From Paracoccaceae bacterium (GTDB taxonomy: Bacteria; Pseudomonadota; Alphaproteobacteria; Rhodobacterales; Rhodobacteraceae), in the NCBI GenBank assembly GCA_026982255.1, contig JALSHL010000317.1, positions 1 to 38,179 on the forward strand: a stretch of DNA of 38,179 bases, written 5' to 3'. Shown piece by piece: positions 22,370 through 30,526 of the stretch (within the stretch, counting starts at the first letter, position 1; each line of letters opens with the position of its first letter). The position numbers were made by a program, and so were the translations under genes. Under the pieces are notes generated by a model that worked only from the letters and a program-made list of their open reading frames with translations, was not told the origin of the DNA and made no database searches.

Positions 22370-23473
22370 TCAGGCGATTCCCGCACAGATGCGGCGCACG
22401 GAGTGGGCGATCTCGCCCTCCTCGTCGGCGGGCACAACCCGGGTATTTTCCGGCCCGATTCCACACCATTCCAGACGTCCGGCAATAGCGTCGCGAATGC
22501 GTGGTGCATTTTCCCCGATTCCGCCGGTAAAGACGATCCCGTCAACGCCGCCCATGGCGGCAATCATCGAACCGGCGTGACGGGCGGCCCAGTAACAATA
22601 ATGTGTCACGGCAAAGGCGGCTTCGGACGCTGGCGACTCGAGCAGGGCTTCCATATCCGCACACCCGCCCAGCGCCAGCAATCCGCTCTCGCGGTTGAGC
22701 AGCCGTTCCAGCGAATCGGCGTCGAACCCCTCGTTCTTCAACAGGTGCAGCAGCACCCCGCTGTCCATTGCACCGGCCCGCGTGGCCATAACCAGCCCGT
22801 CCATGGGTGAAAATCCCATCGTGGTGGCCACTCCCTGCCCGTCCACTATCGCCGCAAGACTGCTCCCCGCGCCGAGGTGGCAGGCCAGCAACCGGTGCGG
22901 CAGCGGTTGCCCCGTCACACCGGAGAACCGCCGCACCAGAGAAGCATAGCTCAACCCGTGGAAGCCATAGCGGCGTATCCCCTTTGCACGCAATGCGGCG
23001 GGGACCGGAATCGTCGTGGCCTCGGGCGGATTGGACGCATGGAAAGCGGTATCGAAACAGGCCACCTGTTCCAACGACGGGAACCGCCCTGCAAGCGCAT
23101 CGATCACCGCCAGCGCGGGCGGATTGTGCAACGGAGCCAGCGTTGCCGCATCGACAATTGCCTGACGGACAGCGGGGGAAATCCGCGCGGCTTCGGTCTG
23201 CGCCCCGCCATGCACAACCCGATGGCCTGCCGCCGCCGGTTTCCCGAACCCTGCATCCGAAAGGGTTGCCAGAACGGCAGCCAACGCGCCTTCATGACCG
23301 GCAGCCGGGACGGCACGCTTTGCTCCGGCAAATTGCAATTCCGCCCCCGCCCCGATGGCCGCCACCTGCCCCGCAGCCAGAACCTCCCCCTCCCCGAGCG
23401 GATAGGCCGCGAATTTCAGGCTCGACGATCCGGCATTCAGCACCAGAATCCACGGATCGTGGCGCCACGCCAT
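22370..23473 (-). CDS. ackA: Acetate kinase
   Basis: This enzyme converts acetyl phosphate and ADP to acetate and ATP. The 367-residue protein, slightly shorter than the usual 395-400, shows the family motifs in order: LVLNAGSSSLKF at 10-21, CFDTAFH with the catalytic Asp near 140, RRYGFHGLSY near 170, ACHLGAGSSLA near 199, FSPMDGLVMATRAG near 225, and the near-terminal FTGGIGENAPRIR. The ATG directly abuts the xsc stop (TAG-ATG), so the two are translationally coupled. Xsc makes acetyl phosphate, so this kinase would yield ATP from taurine carbon. Many taurine degraders carry pta beside xsc; here the kinase takes that place. Propionate or butyrate kinase activity cannot be excluded, but the neighbour fixes the likely substrate. 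Confidence 0.92.
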   Translation of the reverse strand: MAWRHDPWILVLNAGSSSLKFAAYPLGEGEVLAAGQVAAIGAGAELQFAGAKRAVPAAGHEGALAAVLATLSDAGFGKPAAAGHRVVHGGAQTEAARISPAVRQAIVDAATLAPLHNPPALAVIDALAGRFPSLEQVACFDTAFHASNPPEATTIPVPAALRAKGIRRYGFHGLSYASLVRRFSGVTGQPLPHRLLACHLGAGSSLAAIVDGQGVATTMGFSPMDGLVMATRAGAMDSGVLLHLLKNEGFDADSLERLLNRESGLLALGGCADMEALLESPASEAAFAVTHYCYWAARHAGSMIAAMGGVDGIVFTGGIGENAPRIRDAIAGRLEWCGIGPENTRVVPADEEGEIAHSVRRICAGIA

Positions 23474-25252
23474 CTACGCGCCTTTCTGCGGGCGCATATC
23501 GGCGGGATCGATTCCTGCGACCTCGACCGGTTTGCTCATGGCGTCGCGGCGGAACGGCTCGCCTATTTCCTGATTGAGCATCACCTCGATAAAGGTTGTC
23601 TCGCCCTGCTCCATCTGCGCTTTCACCGCCACGTCCAGCGCCTCGGTCAGCCCCTCCATCGTGGTGGCAACCACCCCGTTCACGCCGCAGGCCCTGGCGA
23701 TACCGGCATAGGAAACATTATAGTCCAGCTCGGTCCCGACAAAATTGTCGTTATACCACAGCGTCGTGTTGCGTTTCTCGGCACCCCACTGGTAGTTGCG
23801 GAAAATCACCATGGTGATCGGCGGCCAGTCATCGCGCCCGCAGGCCGTCATCTCGTTCATGGAAATCCCGAAGGCCCCGTCACCGGCAAAGCCGACAACC
23901 GGCGTATCCGGCTGCCCGATCTTGGCCCCGAGGATCGCCGGAAGCGAGTATCCGCATGGCCCGAACAGACCCGGCGCCAGATATTTTCGCCCCGCCTCGA
24001 ACGTCGGATAGGCGTTGCCGATGGCGCAGACATTACCGATATCCGAGGAAATAATCGCCTCTTTCGGCAATGATTTCTGAATGGCGCGCCAGGCCTGACG
24101 CGGCGACATGGCATCGGGGCGCTCGGCACGGGCGCGCCGGTTCCAGTCGGTGCCTTCGTCGTCATCCTCGTGATCCATAGAGGTCAGCGCCTGCGCCCAT
24201 GCGGATTTTGTGGTGGCGACCAGATCGCGCCGTTCCTGCCGCCCTGCATCCCCTGCCCCGTCAGACAGTTGCGCCAGAATGCCCTCGGCCACCTGCTTCG
24301 CATCACCGGCAATTCCGACCGTCACCGGTTTCGTCAACCCGATCCGGTCGGGGTTGATGTCCACCTGAATGACCTTCGCATCTTGCGGCCAGTAATCGAT
24401 CCCGTAACCGGGCAGCGTCGAGAACGGGTTGAGCCGCGTCCCCAGTGCCAGCACCACATCGGCCTTGGCGATCAGCTCCATCGCCGCGCGCGAGCCGTTA
24501 TAGCCCAGCGGACCGGCAAACAGCGGATGCGACCCCGGAAAGGCATCGTTGTGCTGGTAGCCGCAACACACCGGCGCATCCAACCGTTCGGCCAGCGCCT
24601 GCGAGGCCGCAATGGCACCGCCGATCACCACGCCCGCCCCGTTCAGAATCACGGGGAATTTCGCATCGGACAACAGCGCCGCCGCCTCGGCAATCGCACC
24701 CGCACCACCGGCGGGACGTTCGAATTCGACAATGGCCGGCAGGTCGATGTCGATTACCTGTGTCCACATATCCCGCGGCACGTTGATTTGCGCCGGTGCA
24801 GACAGCCGCTTGGCCTTCATGATCACGCGGTTCAGCACCTCGGCCATGCGCGAGGGATCGCGGACCTCTTCCTGATAGGCCACGCAATCGGCGAACATGC
24901 GCATCTGCTCGACCTCCTGAAAACCGCCCTGTCCGATGGTCTTGTTGGCGGCCTGCGGCGTCACCAGCAGCATCGGCGTGTGGTTCCAGTAGGCGGTTTT
25001 GACCGGCGTCACCAGATTGGCAATCCCCGGCCCGTTCTGCGCAATCGCCATCGACATCCTGCCCGACGCGCGCGTGAAACCGTCCGCCATCATACCGGCG
25101 GTATATTCATGCGCACAGTCCCAGAAAGTGATCCCCCCCCGCGGGAACTTGTCGGAAACCGGCATGAAGGCCGAGCCGACAATACCGAACGCATTATCGA
25201 TACCGTGCATTTGCAGAACTTTGACAAAGGCTTCTTCTGTGGTCATTTTCAT
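23474..25252 (-). CDS. xsc: Sulfoacetaldehyde acetyltransferase
   Basis: This thiamine-diphosphate enzyme converts sulfoacetaldehyde and phosphate to acetyl phosphate and sulfite, the desulfonation step of taurine breakdown. The 592-residue protein has the three-domain acetolactate-synthase fold: Glu49 in AHEYTAG activates the cofactor, and the ThDP motif runs from GDG at 457-459 to N486. The opening MTTEEAFVKVLQMHGIDNAF and length are typical of Xsc. ATG 25252 has AGGAA about ten bases upstream; a second ATG two codons later is the alternative. It lies 98 bp downstream of tauR on the same strand, behind TauR-like direct repeats, and is followed without gap by ackA. Sulfite exporters or oxidases are not in the window. 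Confidence 0.95.
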   Translation of the reverse strand: MKMTTEEAFVKVLQMHGIDNAFGIVGSAFMPVSDKFPRGGITFWDCAHEYTAGMMADGFTRASGRMSMAIAQNGPGIANLVTPVKTAYWNHTPMLLVTPQAANKTIGQGGFQEVEQMRMFADCVAYQEEVRDPSRMAEVLNRVIMKAKRLSAPAQINVPRDMWTQVIDIDLPAIVEFERPAGGAGAIAEAAALLSDAKFPVILNGAGVVIGGAIAASQALAERLDAPVCCGYQHNDAFPGSHPLFAGPLGYNGSRAAMELIAKADVVLALGTRLNPFSTLPGYGIDYWPQDAKVIQVDINPDRIGLTKPVTVGIAGDAKQVAEGILAQLSDGAGDAGRQERRDLVATTKSAWAQALTSMDHEDDDEGTDWNRRARAERPDAMSPRQAWRAIQKSLPKEAIISSDIGNVCAIGNAYPTFEAGRKYLAPGLFGPCGYSLPAILGAKIGQPDTPVVGFAGDGAFGISMNEMTACGRDDWPPITMVIFRNYQWGAEKRNTTLWYNDNFVGTELDYNVSYAGIARACGVNGVVATTMEGLTEALDVAVKAQMEQGETTFIEVMLNQEIGEPFRRDAMSKPVEVAGIDPADMRPQKGA

Positions 25253-25317
25253 GGCGCGCGTTCCTGATTTGAATGAAAGAGGGTTGTCTCCTGTATGCTA
25301 GAGGCCCCGCCAGCACG

Positions 25318-25350
25318 ATAGGGCCAGTTGCAAGGTCGAAATAGGTCCAG
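25318..25350 (-). promoter_or_regulatory. TauR-type direct repeats upstream of xsc
   Basis: Read on the minus strand, CTGGACCTAT (25350-25341) and CTGGCCCTAT (25327-25318) repeat with a 23-bp period. They start at the base next to the tauR stop codon and end 65 bases before the xsc start. The same pair in the same order and period lies upstream of tpa, which supports shared control by the MocR-type regulator encoded between them. Confidence 0.7.
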
Positions 25351-26817
25351 CTATGGCATCTCCTCCAGCGTTCCGCGGATCAGGCGGACACCTTCGGGTA
25401 TTTTTCGCGCATCTATCGAGGAATAGGCCAGCCGAAAGAAATTTCGCGGGCAATCCTCTCCCTCGAAAAACGGGTTGCCTGCCTCGATCAGAACGCCCTT
25501 TTTCTCCAAGCTGTCCGCAAGAATTTCCGTGTCTATATGCTCCGGCGCCTCGACCCAGAAACTGGATCCGCCGAACGACGCGCTTCCCGCCACTTTCAGC
25601 CCGCAATCTGCCAATGCCCCATCCATGACCTCGCGCCGCTTGTGAAACACCGTGCGCATCCGCTTGATCATCGCATCGTAGTGCCCGCGCCCCAGAAAAT
25701 AGGCCGTCGTCCGTTGCACATGCCCCGGCGGATGGCGCAGCACCGCCGAACGCAGCGCCCGTGCCTGCCGTATAAACGGTTCCGAGCCAACCAGATATCC
25801 CAGCCGCAACCCCGGAAACAGCGATTTGGAGAAACTGCCGACATAGATCACCCGCCCCTCTTCATCCAGCGATTTCAACGCCGGCGAGGGTGACTTGATG
25901 AAGCTCATCTCGAACTCGTAATCATCCTCGACAATCAGGAAATTCCGTTCCCGCGCCATACGCAACAGGGTGTGGCGGCGCTCCATCGGCAAGGTAACCG
26001 TGGTCGGGCACTGGTGGCTCGGCGTGGTAAACAGCACATCGAAATCATGTGGCAACCTCTCGGGCGGCAGGCCGTTTTCGTCGATCTGCACCGGAACCCG
26101 TTTGCAACCGTTATACCGCAACGTCTCGCGCAGGCCGTGATAACCGGGGTTCTCGTAAACCGCCGTCCGGTCGCGATTCAGCAATATCTGCGCCGCCATC
26201 CACAGGGCGTTTTGCGCTCCGACAGTCACCAGAACCTGTTCGGGCCGCGCCAGAATCCCGCGCCGCGGCAAGGAATGGCGCACAATGAAATTGATCAGCT
26301 CGGGATCGTCCCGCTCGGCGTAATCCGAAGTCAGACTGTCGAACTCCTTCTTGCCCAGCGCCTGCAAGGCACACAGCCGCCAACTCGCCTGATTAAACAG
26401 CGTCGGGTCCGGCTGGCCATAAACGAACGGATAAGGATAGCTGCGCCACTCGTAATTCTTCTCCACCCGTTTTCCACCGGTGAAATCCCGCTGCACCGCC
26501 TTCGACCAGTCCACAGTATCGCGCACCATTTCCCCGCGCACCGGCGGCAAGGGCACGGTCGGCGCGGTCTCGGACACATAATAGCCGGAGCGGTCCGCAG
26601 CCGTGATATAGTCATCCGCCACCAGCTCGTTATAGGCCAGCGTCACGGTGATCCGCGAAATCCCCAGATGCTTCGCCAGCTTGCGCGACGAGGGCAGCTT
26701 CTCCCCCGCTTTCAGCCGTCCGGCAAGTATGGCCGAGGCCACGATCTGCTGGATCTGGCTTTGCAGCGACCCCTGAAAATTCGGGTCGAGAAAAAATGTG
26801 TCTTCGACAAGAGGCAT
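25351..26817 (-). CDS. tauR: TauR, MocR/GntR-family activator of taurine genes
   Basis: This 488-residue regulator has a GntR winged-helix domain (about 15-82; KLPSSRKLAKHLGISRITVT holds the recognition helix). A linker and a fold-type I aminotransferase-like effector domain (about 125-485) follow. The PLP lysine is K331 in SFSKSLFPG, the ring-contacting Asp is D299 in VEDDYEFE, and a PSHQCPTT motif lies at 266-273. This is the MocR architecture of TauR, GabR and PdxR. It lies between xsc (same strand, downstream) and tpa (divergent), the arrangement expected of TauR, which activates taurine genes when taurine is present. One operator copy begins three bases upstream of its start codon, so autoregulation is likely. 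GabR-type control of GABA use is the alternative but does not fit the neighbours. Confidence 0.92.
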   Translation of the reverse strand: MPLVEDTFFLDPNFQGSLQSQIQQIVASAILAGRLKAGEKLPSSRKLAKHLGISRITVTLAYNELVADDYITAADRSGYYVSETAPTVPLPPVRGEMVRDTVDWSKAVQRDFTGGKRVEKNYEWRSYPYPFVYGQPDPTLFNQASWRLCALQALGKKEFDSLTSDYAERDDPELINFIVRHSLPRRGILARPEQVLVTVGAQNALWMAAQILLNRDRTAVYENPGYHGLRETLRYNGCKRVPVQIDENGLPPERLPHDFDVLFTTPSHQCPTTVTLPMERRHTLLRMARERNFLIVEDDYEFEMSFIKSPSPALKSLDEEGRVIYVGSFSKSLFPGLRLGYLVGSEPFIRQARALRSAVLRHPPGHVQRTTAYFLGRGHYDAMIKRMRTVFHKRREVMDGALADCGLKVAGSASFGGSSFWVEAPEHIDTEILADSLEKKGVLIEAGNPFFEGEDCPRNFFRLAYSSIDARKIPEGVRLIRGTLEEMP

Positions 26818-26819
26818 AT

Positions 26820-26853
26820 CTGGACTTATTTCTGTTCAAACTCTGGCCCTATT
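26820..26853 (+). promoter_or_regulatory. TauR-type direct repeats in the tauR-tpa intergenic region
   Basis: CTGGACTTATT (26820-26830) and CTGGCCCTATT (26843-26853) repeat with a 23-bp period, oriented toward tpa and ending 87 bases before its start. MocR regulators bind direct repeats, and CTGGAC-type repeats are, as I recall, the kind of site described for Rhodobacter TauR. The distal copy overlaps the immediate upstream region of tauR. Confidence 0.75.
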
Positions 26854-26940
26854 ACAAGCCCGACCCCCCGCCTAGTGTCAAACGGATTTCGGGGGAATAT
26901 GCCCCGCGACCCCTTTCTTACATCTGACCGGAGACGCGAC

Positions 26941-28257
26941 ATGGCTTATGACGTGCAAACAAACTCGCTTGCCGAATTCTGGATGCCCTTCACCGACAAC
27001 CGCGGTTTCAAGCAGGACCCGCGCCTGATCGTCAAGGCCAGTGGCACCTACCTGACCGACCATCACGGCGGCACGGTGATCGACGGTTCCAGCGGCCTGT
27101 TCTGTTCGCCCGCCGGACACAGCCACCCGAAAATCATCGAGGCCGTGCATCGCGCCATGCAGGATTTCACCTATGTCGCCCCCTTCGGTTCCGGCCATCC
27201 GCTCAGCTTTGCGCTGGCCGAACGTGTTTCGCGCCTGCTGCCCGAAGGATTCAACCATGTTTTCTTCGTCAATTCCGGCTCCGAGGCCGTCGACACCGCG
27301 TTGAAAATGGTGATGGCCTATCATTCCGCCCTCGGCAACAACCGCACCCGTTTTGTGTCACGCGAACGGGCCTATCACGGGGTCAACATCGGTGGCGTTT
27401 CCCTGTCGGGCATGGTCAACAACCGCAAGACCTTCCCGTCCGTCCTGCCCAATGTGGTGATGATGCGCCACACATGGAGCGAGGACGAACTGTTTGTGCG
27501 CGGCCAGCCCGAAAACGGCGCGGAACTGGCCAACGACCTGCAACGCATGGTCGTTACCTACGGCGGCCAGACCATCGCCGCCTGTTTCGTCGAGCCGGTG
27601 GCAGGCTCCACCGGCATCCTCACCCCGCCGAAGGGCTATCTGGAGCGCCTGCGCCAGATTTGCGACGAAAACGGCATCCTGCTGGTGTTTGACGAGGTTA
27701 TCACCGGCTTCGGCCGCCTTGGCGACAAATTCGCAACCGATGTATTCGGCGTCACCCCCGACATCATGACGATGGCCAAGGCCCTGACTAACGGCTCCAT
27801 CCCCATGGGCGCGGTGGCCACCTCGGACAGGGTGCATGACGCGATCATGGATCAGGCCACCCCCGGCGCCATCGAGTTTTTCCACGGCTACACCTATTCC
27901 GGCCATCCGGCCGCCTGCGCTGCCGGTCTGGCGATGATGGATATCATCGCGGAAGAAGACCTGTTCCCCCGTGCCGCCGGTATGTCGGAATATTTCCTCG
28001 ACGCCGTGTTCTCGCTCAAGGATCACCGGCTGGTGCGCGACATCCGCGGCATCGGCATGATCGCGGGAGTTGAACTACATACCGGTGGCAAAGCGGGCGC
28101 GCGCGGCGGTCAGGCGCAAAAAGATCTGTTCCGGAACGGCATGCACGTCAAATTCACCGGAGACACCGGAATTATCGCCCCGATGTTCATCGTGGAAAAA
28201 CACCACATCGACGAAATGATGGAAAAATTCCGCAAAACGCTGGATGCACTCGGGTAA
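26941..28257 (+). CDS. tpa: Taurine--pyruvate aminotransferase
   Basis: This PLP enzyme transfers the amino group of taurine to pyruvate, giving sulfoacetaldehyde (the Xsc substrate) and alanine. The 438-residue class III aminotransferase has SGSEA at 112-116, FDEVITGFGR with D251, and MAKALTNG with Schiff-base K280. It opens with EFWMPFTDNRGFKQDPR, shared with the paralogue at 4663-5988. ATG 26941 is preceded by GGAGA; an in-frame ATG at 26899, with a GGGGG run before it, is possible but would add 14 unconserved-looking residues. Substrate is assigned from the adjacent tauR, xsc and operator repeats; by sequence alone beta-alanine or another omega-amine would be possible. It converges on the parvulin gene across a perfect hairpin. 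Confidence 0.9.
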   Translation: MAYDVQTNSLAEFWMPFTDNRGFKQDPRLIVKASGTYLTDHHGGTVIDGSSGLFCSPAGHSHPKIIEAVHRAMQDFTYVAPFGSGHPLSFALAERVSRLLPEGFNHVFFVNSGSEAVDTALKMVMAYHSALGNNRTRFVSRERAYHGVNIGGVSLSGMVNNRKTFPSVLPNVVMMRHTWSEDELFVRGQPENGAELANDLQRMVVTYGGQTIAACFVEPVAGSTGILTPPKGYLERLRQICDENGILLVFDEVITGFGRLGDKFATDVFGVTPDIMTMAKALTNGSIPMGAVATSDRVHDAIMDQATPGAIEFFHGYTYSGHPAACAAGLAMMDIIAEEDLFPRAAGMSEYFLDAVFSLKDHRLVRDIRGIGMIAGVELHTGGKAGARGGQAQKDLFRNGMHVKFTGDTGIIAPMFIVEKHHIDEMMEKFRKTLDALG

Positions 28258-28262
28258 AACGG

Positions 28263-28286
28263 TCCGGCCCGCGCAAACGGGCCGGA
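28263..28286. terminator. Hairpin between the convergent tpa and parvulin genes
   Basis: The perfect nine-pair stem TCCGGCCCG / CGGGCCGGA with loop CGCAAA sits in the 33-bp gap between two convergent stop codons. There is no T tract on either side, so termination would be weak or Rho-assisted; blocking of 3' decay is equally possible. Confidence 0.6.
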
Positions 28287-28290
28287 GCAG

Positions 28291-29097
28291 TCAGGCGGCC
28301 TTGTCCCCGACCGCAAAATCCACGCCGGATATTTCGGCCTTCTCCACCAGATCGCGGGTCAGCCTCTGCGCCGCCTTGGCCCAGGCAACCTGCTCCAGCT
28401 TCTCGCGGATCTGCGGCGCGACCGCCTCGAACGGCAACACCGCACCCTCGGCCTTTTCGTCCATGCGGATGATATGCACGCCAAAACGGGTTTCCACCGG
28501 TTCGGGATGGATTTGCCCCGCTTCCAGAGTTTCCAGCACCGCCTCGAATTCCGGCACGGTATCGCCGCTGCCGATCTGGCCGAGCATCCCGCCATTTTCC
28601 TTGGACGGGCAGTCCGACTGCGCCTTGGCAATTCCGGCAAAGGCTTTGGGATCCTTCAGCACATCCCGCAGCGCCTTCTGCGCATTCTGCATCGCCGTTT
28701 TGCGCGCTGCCGCATCCTCCGGCCGCGCCGCAAACAGGATATGGGCGGGCTGGAACAGGCTCGGCGCGCGGAAACTCTCCGGCGCACGGTCATAGAAGGC
28801 GCGGCAATGCGCCTCGCTGACCTGCTCCGGTTCGATCAGGGTTTCCAGCACCGCGCGCACCATGGCCTCGTCACCGGTTTCCAGCTTGCCGGGCGCGACC
28901 TCCCGCGCCTCGGCCTCCAGCCCCAGCCGCTGGCCCTCCTGCAACAGCAGCGCCCGAATGGCCATGGCCCGCGCCGCCGCTTTCCACGCCCAGCCGGGCT
29001 TGTCCTGCGGCGCGTTGTGGTTCTGGGCCTCGGCAGCAATAGCCGCCGAGGGGATTGTCTCGCCATTCACGATGACGTCCGGCATCAGGGGTGTCAT
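28291..29097 (-). CDS. Cytoplasmic parvulin-type peptidylprolyl isomerase of the nar cluster (NifM/PpiC-like)
   Basis: This 268-residue protein has no signal peptide. It has a helical N-terminal region (about 1-115) and a parvulin domain (about 118-215) with the landmarks FQPAHILFAA, DCPSKENGGMLGQIGSGDTVPEFE and ETRFGVHIIRMDEK. A NifM-like PPIase commonly follows narI in alphaproteobacterial nar operons, where it is presumed to help fold or assemble the reductase. ATG 29097 is chosen for GGGAG upstream; the open frame extends further but into narI. It lies 19 bases after the narI stop and is the last gene of the cluster. Function in nitrate reductase maturation is inference from position. Confidence 0.88.
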   Translation of the reverse strand: MTPLMPDVIVNGETIPSAAIAAEAQNHNAPQDKPGWAWKAAARAMAIRALLLQEGQRLGLEAEAREVAPGKLETGDEAMVRAVLETLIEPEQVSEAHCRAFYDRAPESFRAPSLFQPAHILFAARPEDAAARKTAMQNAQKALRDVLKDPKAFAGIAKAQSDCPSKENGGMLGQIGSGDTVPEFEAVLETLEAGQIHPEPVETRFGVHIIRMDEKAEGAVLPFEAVAPQIREKLEQVAWAKAAQRLTRDLVEKAEISGVDFAVGDKAA

Positions 29098-29116
29098 ATC
29101 CTGCTCTCCCTGTTGC

Positions 29117-29800
29117 TCAGGCTTTGGTCTTGCGCGTGCGCACGATCTGGTAGCCCGGACGCCACAGATAGCGGACCGGAACCGAGAGCATATGCACAAG
29201 ACGGGTGAACGGGAACAGCACGAAGATCGTCAGGCCAAGGGTAATATGCAGTTTGAACAGGATGTTCGTATCCGCAATATAGCCCGCCGCATCGGGATCA
29301 AAGGTGAATATCCCCTGCGCCCAGCGCATGAACTTGGTCATTTCCTCGCCGTCCAGATGGCCGAGGCTGACGAAAATCGTCATCAGGCCAAGGGTCACCT
29401 GCGCGATCAGGATCAGCAGGATCGCCGTATCGGCAAACGAACTTGTGGCGCGGATGCGCGGGTCGAACAGGCGGCGATGCGCCAGAATCAACCCGCCTGC
29501 CAGCATTGACAGACCGGCCACCCCGCCCAGCGAAATCGCGATGATCTGCTTGGCCGCCGGGCTGACACCCAGCGCGTGCCAGATGGACAGCGGCGTCAGC
29601 AGCCCCACCAGATGCCCGCCGAAAATCGCCAGAATGCCGATATGGAACAGGACCGACCCCGTGATCAGCTGCTTGCGCCGCAAAAGCTGGCTGGAACTGG
29701 ATTTCCAGGTAAAGGGATCCCGCTCGTAGCGCGCGATGCTCCCCAGCACCAGCACGGTCAGCGCGATGTAGGGATATATTCCGAAAAAGAACTCGTTCAT
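29117..29800 (-). CDS. narI: Respiratory nitrate reductase gamma subunit NarI (diheme cytochrome b)
   Basis: This is the membrane anchor that oxidises quinol and passes electrons to NarH. The 227-residue protein has five transmembrane helices. The heme-ligand histidines are visible as H53 and H63 in the second helix and H185 and H203 in the last; the 10- and 18-residue spacings match E. coli NarI (56/66 and 187/205). The ATG has GGAGG upstream, nine bases after narJ. The C-terminal tail is basic and cytoplasmic, where it contacts NarH. Identity is secure. Confidence 0.96.
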   Translation of the reverse strand: MNEFFFGIYPYIALTVLVLGSIARYERDPFTWKSSSSQLLRRKQLITGSVLFHIGILAIFGGHLVGLLTPLSIWHALGVSPAAKQIIAISLGGVAGLSMLAGGLILAHRRLFDPRIRATSSFADTAILLILIAQVTLGLMTIFVSLGHLDGEEMTKFMRWAQGIFTFDPDAAGYIADTNILFKLHITLGLTIFVLFPFTRLVHMLSVPVRYLWRPGYQIVRTRKTKA

Positions 29801-29809
29801 GTTCGCCTC

Positions 29810-30526
29810 CTATTTCTGCACGGCAACAGCCGGTTCGGGCTGTGCCTTGGGCGGGATGGGATCCATTTTGGCCAGAATGTCCCGTGTGACCGGGCACCCT
29901 GCGTTGGGGTCGGGGCCAAAGACAACCTCGGCCTCGGTCCAGATTTCGTCGAGCGCCTCGAGATCCTCGGGATCGTCATCGGCCACTTTCAGCAGTTCCT
30001 GCACCAGCTCGCCCGAGGCCGCCTCCCCCGCCAGTTCGGCCAGTCCGGCCAGCACGGCGGCATAGGGGCTTTCGCGACGGTTCAGGCGTTCGGCCAGCGC
30101 CGCGATGATATGTCCGGCGTCCTGCAGGATTTCGCGCGCGGCCGTCTCCGGCTGCGTGGACATGAATTCCAGCAGGATCGGCAGGTGGTCCGGCAGCTCC
30201 GTGCTGGCCAGTTCGAAACCGCCGGCACGGTAGGTTTCCAGCAGATCGACCATCGCCGGACCGCGCTCGCGGCTCTCGCCATGCACATGTTCGAACAGGT
30301 TGAGCGACAGGGTGCGCGACCGGTCGAACAGCAGCACGAAACGTTCCTGCAACTCGTAGACATCCATCGCCTCGAAATCCGCCAGCAGCGGCTCGATGGC
30401 TTCCAGCGCGGAGGCCGAGAGCAGTTTTTCCCTGTGCAGGACCTCGCGGATTTCGCCCGTGGCCGCTTTCAGATCCTGCGAGGGATAGGAAAGCAGCGCG
30501 GACAGTGCCTTGTAGGTAACAGCCAT
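29810..30526 (-). CDS. narJ: Nitrate reductase assembly chaperone NarJ
   Basis: NarJ is not part of the final enzyme; it binds apo-NarG and helps insert the molybdenum cofactor and Fe-S cluster. This 238-residue, all-helical, acidic protein starts with TYKALSALLSYPSQDL, a standard NarJ opening. It contains the family core LQERFVLLFDRSRTLSLNLFEHVHGESRERG around 78-108. ATG overlaps the narH stop by one base (TGATG). The C-terminal 30 residues are Pro/Ala-rich and vary in the family. Order and overlap with narH and narI confirm the call. Confidence 0.95.
   Translation of the reverse strand: MAVTYKALSALLSYPSQDLKAATGEIREVLHREKLLSASALEAIEPLLADFEAMDVYELQERFVLLFDRSRTLSLNLFEHVHGESRERGPAMVDLLETYRAGGFELASTELPDHLPILLEFMSTQPETAAREILQDAGHIIAALAERLNRRESPYAAVLAGLAELAGEAASGELVQELLKVADDDPEDLEALDEIWTEAEVVFGPDPNAGCPVTRDILAKMDPIPPKAQPEPAVAVQK

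Noticed and set aside
25972..26940. Upstream extension of tpa over about 970 bases
   Set aside because: The open frame is antisense to tauR; the conserved aminotransferase start is at 26941 with GGAGA upstream.
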